Positions 35,741 to 47,118 are shown, counted from the stretch's first letter. The stretch is 64,000 nt of DNA from Anniella stebbinsi (GCA_029215795.1 JARDYH010000001.1:119500533-119564532), one strand, 5' to 3'. The notes: generated from the letters alone by a model not told the origin. Made by a program: numbers and translations.

Positions 35741-35977
35741 GTCAAACTACATGTTATGTTAATTATTTAGCATGTAGCTATCCCTTAGCTTTATTTTTAA
35801 TCTAGAGTAGGTGCATGCAACATGAAGTAAGTACATGGTTGGGGTGATCATTTAATTTTTCCCTCCTGGTGCATGGTGGTCCTGATCCAAATTAGGGCTA
35901 TGCACACCCACAATAGAGTAAAAATAAAGATAAGGCTCAGCTACACACTACAGAATTAATGTAACGTGTATTTTGAC
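35741..35977. mobile_element. Inverted-repeat element (~237 bp)
   Basis: GTCAAACTACATGTTATGTTAATT...TAGCATGTAGCT...CTTAGCTTTATTTTTAATCTAGAGTAGGTGCATG pairs with the inverted right half ending AATTAATGTAACGTGTATTTTGAC. Arms are ~75 bp with gaps. The right half recurs at 53235-53365. No ORF. Confidence 0.7.
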
Positions 35978-35979
35978 CT

Positions 35980-38728
35980 TTATCGTCAGCATTTGATGGT
36001 GGTGAGCAGGTTCATTGATCTCAGTCAGTACACTAATGGGACCCAAAGTATTACATCTGCAACAGGAAATATGGTTTAAAGCCAAGCAATTGAGTTCAAG
36101 GTTCTCAGGGAACTCCTTCAAGTTGACAAGCCTTACTGTACACATTAGCTGATCAATTAGGGAAGCTCATTACTTAAGCTGTGTGATAAACCAAAAGCTG
36201 CTTTGTAGAAGAATTACATTAATGAGAAGGTTATAATAAAAAAAAATAAGAATATTCCTTGCACTGTCACTTTGGGGGGGGGGGGGGGAGGGAATTGTAA
36301 GATAGTCTGTGAAATCCAGAATACAAAAAGCTTAAGGTCATGAGTTCATTTATTTTCAATACAACTGTCTCCTCTACAGACAAATTAAGTTCCATCATTG
36401 TCATAATCTCTGTGAAGCTTTATCCTCTACCAATACTTCTGTCACTTCCCACTTCAATCCTGTCTCATCCACCAGTTATTTGACAGTCAAGCATACAGTG
36501 TTTATACTCTTCGGGTGAGCAAGCTATAGTCCCATCATGCATTATGCAGCAACCATGTTTGCCATGGCAACATCGATGTTACATGCATGTTTCCACAGTA
36601 GTCACGTAAAGTACAAAGGGCATGCCTACATCCCTTAACAGAGTCATGAGCCAGGAAGTCATAATTGGCTAAATTTCCTGGGCCACTGCTGAGGATCTCA
36701 TCATACTTGGCATCTCTGGACACCACTAGGCATGCCCACTCAATACATCTGGTAAAATAGGTGGAAAGGAGTGCTCCTAGGAACTTCTGCCGGTTGAAAA
36801 CCATCCATTGCAGATTGGGCACAGACCTCACAGAAGGTTGGGTCTAATCCAGAATGGATATAGATGAGCAGACTCCAAAACCTTGACACTCCACCCATTC
36901 CAATTTCAGAGTTCACTCCATCAGTAGGAGCCCTATTCAGGCATTCAGAAAGGGGTTAAAATCAATGCGAAGGAGAAGGAGTACTCAAGCCCTATCCTTC
37001 TCACTCATCACATCTGTCACCCTCAACTTGTGGAGGGCAACAGTTGAAGATAAGAGCTTCCTCTGTGCTTGGAGGCTCTCCACATAGGCCAGGACACTGG
37101 AAAGTCCATGTTGTGGCTGACATAAAGAGCCTCCACAGATACAAGAATTCTCCTCTTTGGTCATCCTCTATGAGTTGAGGGCGACAAACTTAATGATGGA
37201 GTGGGGCAGGGCTGTGCACGCCTTTTCACATGTTGGTTTTAAGCCTTTTTCTGAACACCTGAATAGATTTAGAAAGATTCATGAATCTCATTACTCATAG
37301 ATGAGTGGAGGTGACCAATCGATTAACACATGCTTTGTGTGGTGTTTTGTTTTTAATTCATTTGCATGTATGAATCATTTCTAAGCTGGAATTACTATAA
37401 GAAACATGAGGAAAACGAATTAACTACTTGAGCATTTTCTGCTTCCCAAATAATATTGTGACTTCCATATCAAAGAACTTTGTGATTATGCATGCCCCAT
37501 AAGAACCATAAACTGTAACATATTTGGATCCTGGCTGCATTTACTGTTACAATGACTAATTCTGGGGGAAATCATGCTTCCCTTTGCTAAATGTTGCATA
37601 TAGGAGAATGTCTGACTTTTATATTCTATCTGGAAGGGCAACAGTCAGCCTAACTCACCTAATTTTCTTTTGACAGAAGTTGCTCTAAGACAGCTCAATG
37701 TAAGGTTAAGAGTTGAGACTGTACCTGGAAGCATCATTATCTTGCACTGCTTTCTGTAGGCAACATCCTGCACATTGTACTTTGGAAAACTTTCACTGAA
37801 ATAATAACAGCCTGGAATATTGATTCCTTTGCTAGTATCTTTTATTCTGTTGTACACGGTTGTTGAACTTTATTCTTATATTAGACATATACCTAGTCGA
37901 ATCTTGCAATGCCATGATCCGTCTTTGTACAAAAAATGTTAACATTTACAATTGATTTTATTTTATGAACTAAAACACAGTCGCTGCAATTCCAGCAACT
38001 ATTGTCTGCGTGCGAGAGGTCCAGTGTGCACACCAAGCATCACATTTCTTGGGTTGGGTCCATTCTACTCAAGAGAATGATCTGCTCTGTGTTTGTGATT
38101 GCCTGCAGAGGAGTAGAAGGCACAGAGCTCTGTGTGTACACCAGTGTCTCTCAGAGCATTGGCTCATTCCCAGTGGCCATGCTCTAGCACAGCGTATATG
38201 TATAATATATGCGCCTCAGTTAAATATCTAGTTTGTGGTCCCTGTAAGAGAAACAGCTATGGTTCAGAAGGCCAGACCCTTGGGGAAATGACTTTTGAGA
38301 GTGCCTGGCTAGAAAATAAGTGTGCTGCAGGCTCCCAGGCCTTGTTTTGTGAGAAATAAAGCTCATGTACTGGAAGTCTCTGTTCAGGAAAACTGGAACT
38401 ACACAGTATGTGCAAGTACCACTTTATCACCAAGAAATGTTAGCTTAAATTTTCAACTTTAAGCCTGTGTTATTTTCAGATAGGAAATGTGAATGGTAAA
38501 GCATAAATGGGTGAATTAATGTGGAAGAAATTATATCCAATTACAGTGTCTATGACTGAAAAATTGCACACCAGTAACCACAACTACCTAGGGTCCATAC
38601 ACAAGTGTCTGTGCCTGTAATTCCAATTACAGGAGATAGGGAATTGTGTGCCCATCAGGTGTTCGGTGCACAATTCTACTGATCTGAGTGATTCTTCTTT
38701 CTTCTTTTTTCTTTAGAAAGTTGGAATC
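35980..38728. other. No gene; poly-G run
   Basis: 15-bp G run at 36274-36288; a local inverted repeat near 36530-36590. Open frames at 36535, 38002 and 38132 lack domains. Nothing recognised. Confidence 0.5.
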
Positions 38729-38736
38729 CCACTGAC

Positions 38737-39452
38737 TAGGGTGACCAGATTTTGGAAACCAAAATCCCGGTCCCCCCCCCCGCCACCCCACCCCCCACAA
38801 AGCCACCCCCCCCAAAAAAACACCAGCCTGGACCTACCGGGTTCTCTTCCTCCGCCGCCCACGCCGGGTCCTCTGCTGCCGCCCCCGCCGGGTCAGCCGC
38901 CACCCCCAGGTCCCCCGCCGCTGCCGGGTCTTCCTCCACCACCACCAGGTCCTTTGCCGCCGGGCTCGTAAGGCCAGAGCCCGCGTGGAAGAGGCGGGAG
39001 AGGGCCGGATCTGGAAGTGATGTAATCGGCCCTCTCCTGCCTCTTCCGTGCAGCCTCTGGCCTCACAAGCCCGGCAGTGGCGGCGAAGGACCTGGCGGTG
39101 GTGGAGGACCCGGCGGCAGTGGACCCAGCGGCAGTGGCAGCGGAGGAGCCCGGGAAGCGGCCGCCCCAGCAGGTAAGTGCCCCCCCTCGCGCCTCGCACT
39201 CCAGAGGGAAGCGGCTGCCCCTACAGGTAAGAAGCGCGAGGCGCGAGGGGGAGCACTTACCTGCTGGGGCGGCCGCTTCCTGGGCTCCTCCGCCGCCACT
39301 GCCACCGGGTCTACCGCCACTCGTCGCCACTCGCTGCCACCGCCGTGTGACCCCCCGCCACCCCAGTTTTCCCCCACCGCCCCCCGGTTGGCCCGGATCA
39401 GCCTAGGTTTCCTGGTTAGGACCAGGAAACCCCAGGCCATCTGGACACCCTA
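38737..39452. mobile_element. GC-rich hAT-type element, 716 bp, perfect TSD
   Basis: Starts TAGGGTGACCAGATTTTGG, ends CCATCTGGACACCCTA, and is flanked by identical CCACTGAC at 38729-38736 and 39453-39460. The interior is a CpG-rich block built from GCCGCC and CCGGGTC repeats with a central palindrome (39116-39321). Its long open frames in several registers are Pro/Gly/Ala low-complexity artefacts. The 8-bp TSD points to hAT. Confidence 0.9.
39116..39321. repeat. Large GC-rich palindrome
   Basis: Left arm (about 39116-39203) and right arm (about 39236-39321) pair for roughly 85 bp with few mismatches; core words GGAGGAGCCCGGGAAGCGGC and CCCCAGCAGGTAAGTGC reappear inverted on the right. The spacer of ~30 bp holds a second CAGGTAAG. 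Confidence 0.88.
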
Positions 39453-39461
39453 CCACTGACC

Positions 39462-40025
39462 AGCTTTTCAGGAACATCAGGCTGAATTCAATCTCCTTTC
39501 TTTCTCCCTCCCCACTAAACAGCTGATATGCACTTTTCATGTTTCCCTTATATACATGCAATCCCAGGTGCTGTGCATACATACTGTTTGCCAGTGAAAA
39601 TTATAATTTTAAAATATTAGAAAATCTCAGGCCAGAGAATGGAGCAATAACTTTATATTCACAGAACATATATGAACAGGGAGCCCTATCATCCCATAAT
39701 TCCAGCAAGCACCTATCTGAATGTTTCCCAGTGATAATCACCCTTAATGAAACAAGTTAGATCCCAGTTACATACCCCAAGATGTTCCCTGTGTGCTGTG
39801 CCACCCAGTTATTGATTTTGTGCCAGAACAGAAGCAGCTCAATGGACTGGCCATTACAAGGTTTCTGAATCTTAGCAACAGAGATCTCACTTCACTGATG
39901 GAGCAGAGTGGCATGAACTTTAATTCACTATTTCACTACTTCGAATTGTGCTGAGAGCCTATCAGTAGACAAGGCCTGCTTTAATTGGAGAACATGTTTG
40001 TCAACACAGTGTTACTTTAAGGCAT
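39462..40025. other. No recognised feature
   Basis: AT-rich; no coding or repeat signature seen. Confidence 0.5.
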
Positions 40026-40027
40026 CA

Positions 40028-40560
40028 AAGGGCTGGAGCATCTTCCTTATGATTGTGTAGCTTGGGGGAAAGGAGGGTAAGAGGAGACATGATAGAGGTG
40101 GACAAAATTATGCATGGTGTGGACAATGTGGATAGGGGGACATTTTTCTCCCTCATAATATTAGAACCTGGGGTCATCCCATGAAGCTGATTGGTGGGAA
40201 GTTCACGACAGATAAAAGCAAGTACTTCTTCACATAGCACAGAGTTATGTTATGGAATTTGCTACCACAAGATGTAGTGGTGGCCACCAATTTGGATGGC
40301 TTTAAAAGGGGGTTGAATAAATTCCTGGAGGAGAAGGCAATCAATAGCTACTAGTCCTGATGGCTATGTGCTACCTCCAGTATCAGAGGCATGAGCCTAT
40401 ATATACCACTTTCTGAAGAACATGGGCAGAAGGGTGCTGTTGCACCTGTGTACTGTTTGTGGGTTCCTGGTCAACAACTGGTTGGCCACTGTGTGAACAG
40501 AATGCTGGACTAAATGGACCCTTGGTCTGATCCAGCATGGCTCTTCTTATGTTCTTATGA
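40028..40560 (+). mobile_element. CR1-group LINE 3' end
   Basis: Frameshifted ORF end: GLEHLP-like start, KRRGDMIEV-like segment, then SKYFFT and LWNLLPQDVVVATNLDGFKR typical of CR1-group RT C-termini. The 3' UTR ends TGGTCTGATCCAGCATGGCTCTTCTTATGTTCTTATG. Same subfamily as 23405-24690. Confidence 0.85.
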
Positions 40561-40567
40561 CCCCACC

Positions 40568-40610
<43 letters not shown>
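40568..40610. repeat. (CA)n microsatellite at LINE 3' end
   Basis: About 21 CA units starting 8 bp after the LINE terminus. Confidence 0.97.
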
Positions 40611-40612
<2 letters not shown>

Positions 40613-40889
40613 TATTCTAAAAACCAAACAGTGGTTTATTCTTATCCCTGCAAAGAATTTAGAAAAAAATGTAAAGTCCTGTAGTACTGGTGAGCATCAA
40701 AATGTAACTATACTAATTTGGGATTGCACTAAGGCTTATATTAAAGTGGAACCTGACCATACTGCTAAGCCCTTAAGAGCTTCATGACCTAAGTTTTCCA
40801 GTTAAGTGCACTGTGTACTTGAAAGTGTTGAACAGCTGGCTGAAAAATGTGGGAAACAGGTTATCTAATACTGTGATGCTTCAGATGTT

Positions 40890-41110
40890 ACAATTTATTT
40901 TATGTAGCACATTTGTATCCTGCGTTTACTCCAAAGGAACTCATGGCAGTGTACATGGGGGAATTACACATTGTATCCTCACAGCCACTTGGTGGGGTGG
41001 GGTGGATCAGGACAGGTTAAGAAAGAGTGACTGGCCAGGATCACCCAAGTTAGCTTCATAGCTGATCAGTGATTCAAGGCCACAACTTGCCAATCTAAGT
41101 CCAGTTTTCT
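40890..41110 (-). mobile_element. MIR/CORE-SINE-like element
   Basis: The inverted CORE order is visible on the plus strand: 'CTCACAGCCACTTGGTGGGG', 'GTGACTGGCCAGGATCACCCAAGTTAGCTTCATAGC', 'GTGATTCAAGGCC'. These parallel the MIR block 'TGACTTGCCCAAGGTCACACAGC...GGATTCGAACC'. Decayed. Confidence 0.6.
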
Positions 41111-41406
41111 ATTCCCTAGGCAACAGGAGCTCCCTCCCCTCCTCTTCTTGTACATATGCAAAAGGGAGGGGGGAGAAATGACCTTCTCCTCCTTATCTTA
41201 CAGTTCTTCCACTTTCGCCATATCAATCCTGGCCCTATTGCCCTTCATAATCATGTCTGTAAAGGGCATTGTTACATGTCAAGTTTAAAACAGCTCCTGC
41301 TTTATTTTGTTTGCAATATTAATGTAAAGCCTACATTGGATGCTCATCATGCCCATGACAAATGCTTTGCTTCTTCATCATTGTTATTGCAGCAGAAAGA
41401 CAGTGA

Positions 41407-41581
41407 CCCAGTTCGCATAATCACCATGGCATAAACAAGCTACAGTGGCTTGTTTAAGCCACATCGCGTGCCAAGCTCTATTTGCCTAATTACCTGCCCA
41501 ACAACAGCCCATGGGTTATTTGAGGGATTTCCCCCCCTCAAACAAGCCATGCTGCCTGAGTTCAGAAGTCATAACAAGCAA

Positions 41582-41617
<36 letters not shown>

Positions 41618-41773
41618 TGTTTATGTATTCCCCGCCTCTCCCTCAGGATTAAGGCGGGGAACAACATCAGTGAAAACAATATAAAATACATTAGTCAAAT
41701 GGCATCTGCCATATGCTGTGGCTTAAAGGAGCCACTGTGGCTTGTTTAAGCCATGATAATCATGCAAACCAGG
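41407..41773. mobile_element. MITE with 34-bp TIRs, interrupted by L2
   Basis: CCCAGTTCGCATAATCACCATGGCATAAACAAGC at the left is inverted at the right (GCTTGTTTAAGCCATGATAATCATGCAAACCAGG), about 28 of 34 positions matching. Its middle is interrupted at 41582-41698 by a minus-strand L2 tail. A related piece lies at 49690-49882. Confidence 0.8.
41582..41698 (-). mobile_element. L2 3' tail inserted in MITE
   Basis: (AAT)n at 41582-41618, then CCCCGCCTCTCCCTCAGGATTAAGGCGGGGAACAACATC. CAAAT occurs on both sides (just before the AAT tract and at the right), a possible 5-bp target duplication. Confidence 0.8.
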
Positions 41774-41989
41774 CCAGAGACTCAATGGCAATTTAAACCC
41801 CACATGTGAAAAACACTGAATGCTAAGTCCTTTTCTTTTGTTGTTTTAATAAAGCATTGAAATCACACAGGAAAGCTGCATTGTTCATTAACAAAGTGCA
41901 CAAATGAAATGCACACTAGTACTGAATCAGATTTCTTCACGTTTCACTTAAAATGCAGTCCTTGATATACTTAAGACTAACTTACTGTA

Positions 41990-42309
41990 TAGGCTGACCA
42001 TCTGAAAAGGAGGACAGGGCTCATGTAACTTTAACAGTTGTAGAGAAAAGGGAATTTCAGCCAGTGTCATTTGTATGCAATTAGTTCCTGGTGAAATTCC
42101 CTCTTCATCACAACAGTTAAAGTTGCAGGCACTATACTAGAGTGACCATATACAAAAGAAGGCAGGACCCCTGCACCTTTAACAGTTGTGATGATGAGGG
42201 AATTTCACCAGGAACTAATTGCATACAAATGACACTGGCTGAAATTCCCTTTTCTCTACAACTGTTAAAGTTACATGAGCCCTGTCCTCCTTTTCAGATG
42301 GTCAGCCTA
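41990..42309. mobile_element. Palindromic MITE, complete 320-bp copy, perfect TSD
   Basis: Left and right halves are inverted repeats of each other over ~120-130 bp (TAGGCTGACCATCTGAAAAGG ... CCTTTTCAGATGGTCAGCCTA). It is flanked by identical TTACTGTA at 41982-41989 and 42310-42317. The spacer contains TAGAGTGACCATATACAAAAG, itself like another TIR start. Other copies: 1-109, 33082-33293, 59372-59567. 8-bp TSD suggests hAT. Confidence 0.95.
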
Positions 42310-42319
42310 TTACTGTAGA

Positions 42320-42800
42320 ATAACAGCTGCATTGTATCAATATCCCTAATATAAAATAGTTTGCAGGCTGCAATTAATGCTCTGCAACAGCCTGTTCTTA
42401 TCTTAGTCTGTTGCAGGGGGTCTAAGCAGGGGCTGTGTTCAGTTTGACACTACATTTAGAGAAATAGGAGAAGTCACATTATATTGTCATGGTATCTGTT
42501 CTGAAATCCATGGTATCCGTGACTTTGAAATCAATAACCATATAAAATATTGCTTTGAAAATGCAAGTTTATATGAATCCTGCTTTTGTCTGATAAATAA
42601 TTTACATTCAGCTAGCAGTTTTCCTGGTACCCAACAACATCTTCTTCAGTAATTCTTTATTATCTATGTATTTGTGTGTGTGTGTGAGTGAGAGAGAGAG
42701 AGAGAGAGAGAGGTTCCCCAAGGTTGCCAAAACATAGCTGACCCACAAAAAATGTGAACATTGCCACAGGACAAGTGCTGCTCATGCTCTGATGCCTATA
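42320..42800. other. No gene; (TG)n(AG)n microsatellite
   Basis: (TG)n at 42672-42686 followed by (AG)n to 42712. Nothing else recognised. Confidence 0.6.
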
Positions 42801-42802
42801 AG

Positions 42803-43052
42803 CAGGACTAGCTCAAGATATTAAGCTGCCTTAGGAGAAGCAAATGGTACTTCCACCCCCAAGTCAAGCTACATTGTACCCAAGACCAGCCATGTTATTC
42901 TGGCACTTGAGGCAGAAAATCCCACAACCACCCTGGCAATAAAAATACAAGACTCAAAAAATTAAATAACTGTTTGCTGCACTTTCCTGATATCCCAAAT
43001 AAGTCCTCTGAAATGGCCACCACACTCTACCTAACAGTAAGAGTCAGCCCTG
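42803..43052. mobile_element. hAT-like MITE ('CAGGGCTGGCTC' ends)
   Basis: Left CAGGACTAGCTCAAGATATTAAGCTGCC and inverted right CAGGGCTGACTCTTACTGTTAGG. Partner copy at 22925-23100. Flanks CCTATAAG and ATAGTAAG are only loosely alike, so the target duplication is unproven. Confidence 0.65.
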
Positions 43053-43054
43053 AT

Positions 43055-44940
43055 AGTAAGCATGCACAAGCCAAGGCCACCAGAGCTCAAAGTTCAAGTG
43101 GCTAAATGGAAACAAGCAACCTATTTTTAAAATATCCCTGTGATTAATGTGGAGCTGTAGGGGATTGGGGAGTGAGTTCACTTCAGCCCTGAATCTACTG
43201 TGAGGAATACAGAGCTTTGAATTCAAGAATGACCATGGTTTGTCACTTTCATTCCCCACACCCAAGATAAGTCCCTACAATGGTGTTTGCAAGTTCACTC
43301 CTCACCCTTCAGTCCTAAGTGTGTTGTGGGAGTTGGACAAGGTTATCACTTCCAGAGAGTTCTAGGAATACAGTTCCATCTGTACTACAGGCCCTTCTTC
43401 TGCTGGGTTGCTGGGACCTACTGGATGAAGGACTTCTAAGGAGGCACGTACCATATCCCCAGAGCTCAAGAGACATGTTGCTAGCTTCTCCAGGGTTTCC
43501 TCATCCACCATATTCTATTGATCTGCCAGGTGAGGAAACCTTAAAGAAACCTTGCATGACATCCCAAGAGCTCTAGGGAAATGGTGTCAATGTCATCTGT
43601 AAGGAAAGTATGAGAAAGATAGAGGGGGGGAATCTCCTTGCCTCTACTCAACCTTGCTCCCTCTCCACAAGTTCTGTTCATTCTGAATTTTACATCTTTC
43701 TTTGGGGGGAAAGTATCTCATAGAAGAACGTTTTTTGCTGATGCCAAATATGGTATATATGTGTGATGGGCAGGAGGGGTTGTTATTACAACCAAACCAA
43801 GCTGTACATTTTCTGCCCAAAATCTCTTAACTGAAATGTGTAAAATAGCAAAAATACCAACAGAGGTGAAATTGAATACTGCACAATTTTGGACAATGTT
43901 CTGTTTTTTATGCAATATACACTAGCTTAAGAAAGACAAGTTTTAACAGGTTGCTGCACACTGAAATCAAAACTGTTTAGCACTATACTATATTATTCCT
44001 GCTTCCTCTGGGACATTTGATAACTTTTTATGCAGAACAAGAAAATATGAATGATACATGAGTTAAGGATTTATGGTCAGAAAAGTGCCTTTGAAAAAAC
44101 AACATATCTCTACTTAACCTTCTGCGCATCCAGAAATCAGACCTGTTTTCTCTTATGTTGAAAATAATTCCTTTCTCATTTGAACTCTCATTGAACTGAA
44201 TAGTCAATGCCGCTATGACAAAAGAATTTTATTCTTTTCCTGCTGGCCCTGCATTAGTGGAATTGCTAACTATAGTCCAGTTGCAAAATATATATTATTG
44301 ATAATGGTATGTAAGCTAGAAAGAACCAACACATCTTCAGTTTCAAAGCCAAAACATAACTTTGCAACTGCTACTGGCATTTTTTGACATTAACCATCAG
44401 TCTTGTTCAGACCTGGGTCCACCTGCCATTCATATCAATAGCAAAACTATGTGAATATTTCTGCTGTTATTGAACAAACAATTCTTGTACTGAATCATTC
44501 AGTTAAATAATATATTGTATTTTTCAACTATATTTAACTAATGATTTTTAAAAAACGTTACAGTTTAAAATCAAAGTAAAGTCTATCTCATGTTGACTCA
44601 AACTCCACAAAGCTGGAAAATAGGAAGTAAGTCTGATGCCTAACCAGTCATGCCCAATTAGTGATCAGTAATGATGTTATTCAATATCACAAATTGCACC
44701 CACATTTTCATTTGATCTTTCAGGCCCAAATCCAGTTGGGGATGATGGATTGCCTAGCACCTGCAAAGATGCCCCATATTGTCCTGCTCCTATATTGCCT
44801 TATGAAGCATCTGAGCCTTATTGTTTTGCTAGAGGAATCTTCCTGTGAGTTGACCCATCTAGTTTGTTGCTAGGGGGTTGGCAGAGGCAGAGCTCCTGAA
44901 GTTTAGCCAGACAAGTCTTATGCCAGGTCTTGGTATGGAA
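43055..44940. other. No recognised feature
   Basis: AT-rich, stops in all frames; no TIR, LINE or coding signature seen. Confidence 0.5.
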
Positions 44941-44946
44941 AACTTA

Positions 44947-45395
44947 GGCCCTTTCCACACCAGGCTTTTTGCCTCGGATGGCCCCCGGCTGCTCCCTGTG
45001 AGTCCAAATGACGCACAGGGAGTCCCGGGGGCAGGGGGCAGGTACAGGACTTTTCTGGGTTAAGAGAAACCAGAAAAATCCCGAATCTTCCACAGGCCCG
45101 GGAACTTCCTGGGACTGCAGAAGATGTGCCCACCCATCCCACGTGGTTCCATGGCCATCAGGGGAGGGGGTGGCACCAGTTTTCCCACCCCCAGGAGGGC
45201 AGGGAGGGGGGCTGATCACACACATTGTTTTGGGGGGGTTAACCTACTTTTTGCTGAAGTGCGCTCCTGCGCTCTTCCCAGGTAGGGCAAAAAAAATGGC
45301 CGCTGCAACAGCGCAACGGCCCGGGAGCAGCCCGGGTCATTGCATTTTTTAATGTGCATTGGGGCCTTCTACGCCCCTCTTGTGTAGAAAGGAAC
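44947..45395. mobile_element. TIR element related to 1926-2447
   Basis: GGCCCTTTCCACACC at the left and TGTGTAGAAAGGAAC at the right are inverted. TTA lies on both sides (44944-44946, 45396-45398), which would fit a 3-bp target duplication of the PIF/Harbinger kind. The interior shares the GGGAGTCCC and CCAAATGA.GCA blocks with 1926-2447. Confidence 0.72.
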
Positions 45396-45539
45396 TTAAA
45401 GTGAGTAGCTCTGCAAAGATTTAAAGATTTAGCTACTAGCTACGACTTTTTTATTTTTTATTTTCTCAAATGAAAGCTCAGGAGATCCAATATGGAGCAA
45501 GACTCTAGTGTGGGGTGTAGGAGGGGCTTTAACCACCTC

Positions 45540-46530
45540 CCCCCACTCACGCTTCTCACATGCCCCGGCAGGTAAGGGGGAGCACGAGGGAGGGCTTACC
45601 TGCTGCGGCCATCCGCTGCCATCTACGGGCACCAGCAGGTGCCAACAGACAGCAGCGGACGGGCCCAGCAGATAAGGAGGAGCGCGAGGGGGAGGAGGGA
45701 CGGGACACCTACCTGCCGGGACATCCTCTTCCTTCACCTGCTGTAGATCTAGTGAGAATTAGGCTTCGCAGCCTAGTTCTCAGTATAGTGCCAGGTAATT
45801 ATGTCATCACCTGGCACTACTGAGGACTAGTCTGCGAAGCCTAGTTTTCAGTAAATCTATGGCAGGTAAAGGCAGCGGACACCCTGGCAGGTAAGGAGGA
45901 GCGCAAGGGAGGGCTTACCAGCTGGGGCCATCAGCTGCCATCCGCGGGCACCAGCGGACGGCAGCAGATGGCCCCGGCAAGTAAGGAGCGCAAGCCTAGT
46001 TCTCAGTAGATCTATGGCAGGTAAAGGCAGCGCACACCCCGGCAGGTAAGGAGGAGCGTGAGGGGGCTTACCTGCCAGGCCCGTCTGCTGCCATCCACTG
46101 CATACTGGGCGGCAGTGGATGGGCCTGGCAGGTAAGGAGGAGCGCAAGGAGGGAGGGGGCCCAGCAGGTAAGAAGGAGGGAGGGGGGCCCACTTACCTGC
46201 CAAGGCCATCTGCTGGTGCCCGCAAAGCCTAGTTCTCAGTAGATTCGAGCAGGTGAAGGCAGCAGACACCGTGGCAGGTAAGGAGGAGCACAGTGGGGGG
46301 CTTACCTGCCAGGCCCGTCCGCTGCCATTCGCTGCCACCCGGGCAGCAGCGGATGGCAGCAGATGGGCCTGGCAGGTAAGGAGGAGCGTGAGGAGGAAGG
46401 GGGCCCCACTTACCTGCTGGGGCTGTCCGCTGGCGCCTGCGGGCACCAGCGGACAGCAGCAGATGGCCCCGGCAAGTAAGGAGCACGAGGGGAGAGGGAC
46501 AGGGAGGGGAGAGTTAGGCCCCCACTCACC
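45540..46530. repeat. GC-rich array of palindromic units with GCAGGTAAG motifs
   Basis: Irregular long-period repeat. The anchor CCTAGTTCTCAGTAGATCTATGGCAGGTAAAGGCAGC recurs at about 45840, 45992 and 46227 (variant at 45769). Between anchors are inverted units such as CCATCCGCTGCC / GGCAGCGGATGG. GCAGGTAAG or GCAAGTAAG appears about nine times on the plus strand and CTTACCTGC about five times. Long open frames here are artefacts. It resembles the 38737-39452 interior. Confidence 0.75.
45751..45848. repeat. ~95-bp imperfect palindrome
   Basis: TAGGCTTCGCAGCCTAGTTCTCAGTATAGTGCCAGGT pairs with ACCTGGCACTACTGAGGACTAGTCTGCGAAGCCTA around a TAATTATGTCATC loop. Confidence 0.85.
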
Positions 46531-46539
46531 CCCCACTGC

Positions 46540-46763
46540 CATTTTTCCCATAGACTTGCATTGGGGAAAGCTTTCTTTCCCCCAATGCAAGTCTATGGGG
46601 AAAAATGGCGGCCGATCCGAAAATCGGACATCCGATTTTCAGATCGGAATTGGGTCAGATCTGATCCCAGGGACCTCCTATTTTGTTCCGATCTGATCCA
46701 GAACAAAATTGGAGGTCCCGAACTGGGTCCTGATCCAATCCGGGGGGTCTGTGCACATCCCTA
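46540..46763. mobile_element. Right end of TIR element ('GTGCACATCCCTA') with palindromes
   Basis: A palindrome at 46543-46603 (CCATAGACTTGCATTGGGG and its inverse), a second at 46670-46720 (GGGACCTCCTATTTTGTTC and its inverse), then GGTCTGTGCACATCCCTA. The terminal word is the inverse of TAGGGATGTGCAC, a DNA-transposon end common in reptiles. The left end was not found, so the unit is truncated, or the array at 45540 is its interior. Confidence 0.6.
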
Positions 46764-46769
46764 GTAAAT

Positions 46770-47040
46770 ACCCTGTGTAAACATCCCTCTGTATTGCACT
46801 AAGGAGGTGAGATGTGGGTAAAGCTCACTTATCTTACTGAAGAAGATAAATTTTTGCCCAGCATTAACAAGGAATATAACTAGACATGTCAAGTTGTTGG
46901 GGCTTTTTTCCCCTCTACCCACTTTTTCCATTGAGGGGCCACACCTGCAATGAATGATTTGACCCAAACATTTACCAAGAAGTATTTTGAGGGAGGGAGG
47001 GGAATGTAGCAGCAGATATGTTTCAACTCTGGCATAAATT
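46770..47040. other. No recognised feature
   Basis: Short ordinary stretch between the GC-rich element and the L2 tail. Confidence 0.5.
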
Positions 47041-47044
47041 TCAT

Positions 47045-47118
47045 GCTGTGAAGAATGACAATTTATAAAGCTATATCTGTGTGTGCCCCATCTGGACGGA
47101 GAGGCGGGTGATAAATAA

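Noticed and set aside
38752..39459. 235-codon open frame and overlapping frames on both strands
   Set aside because: Pro/Gly/Ala low-complexity translation of a CpG-rich element interior bounded by TSDs; several registers are open at once, which is typical of GC-rich repeats.
46012..46590. 192-codon minus-strand frame
   Set aside because: Repeats of LLTCQ/PPYLPG arise from the GCAGGTAAG array; repeated units, no domain.
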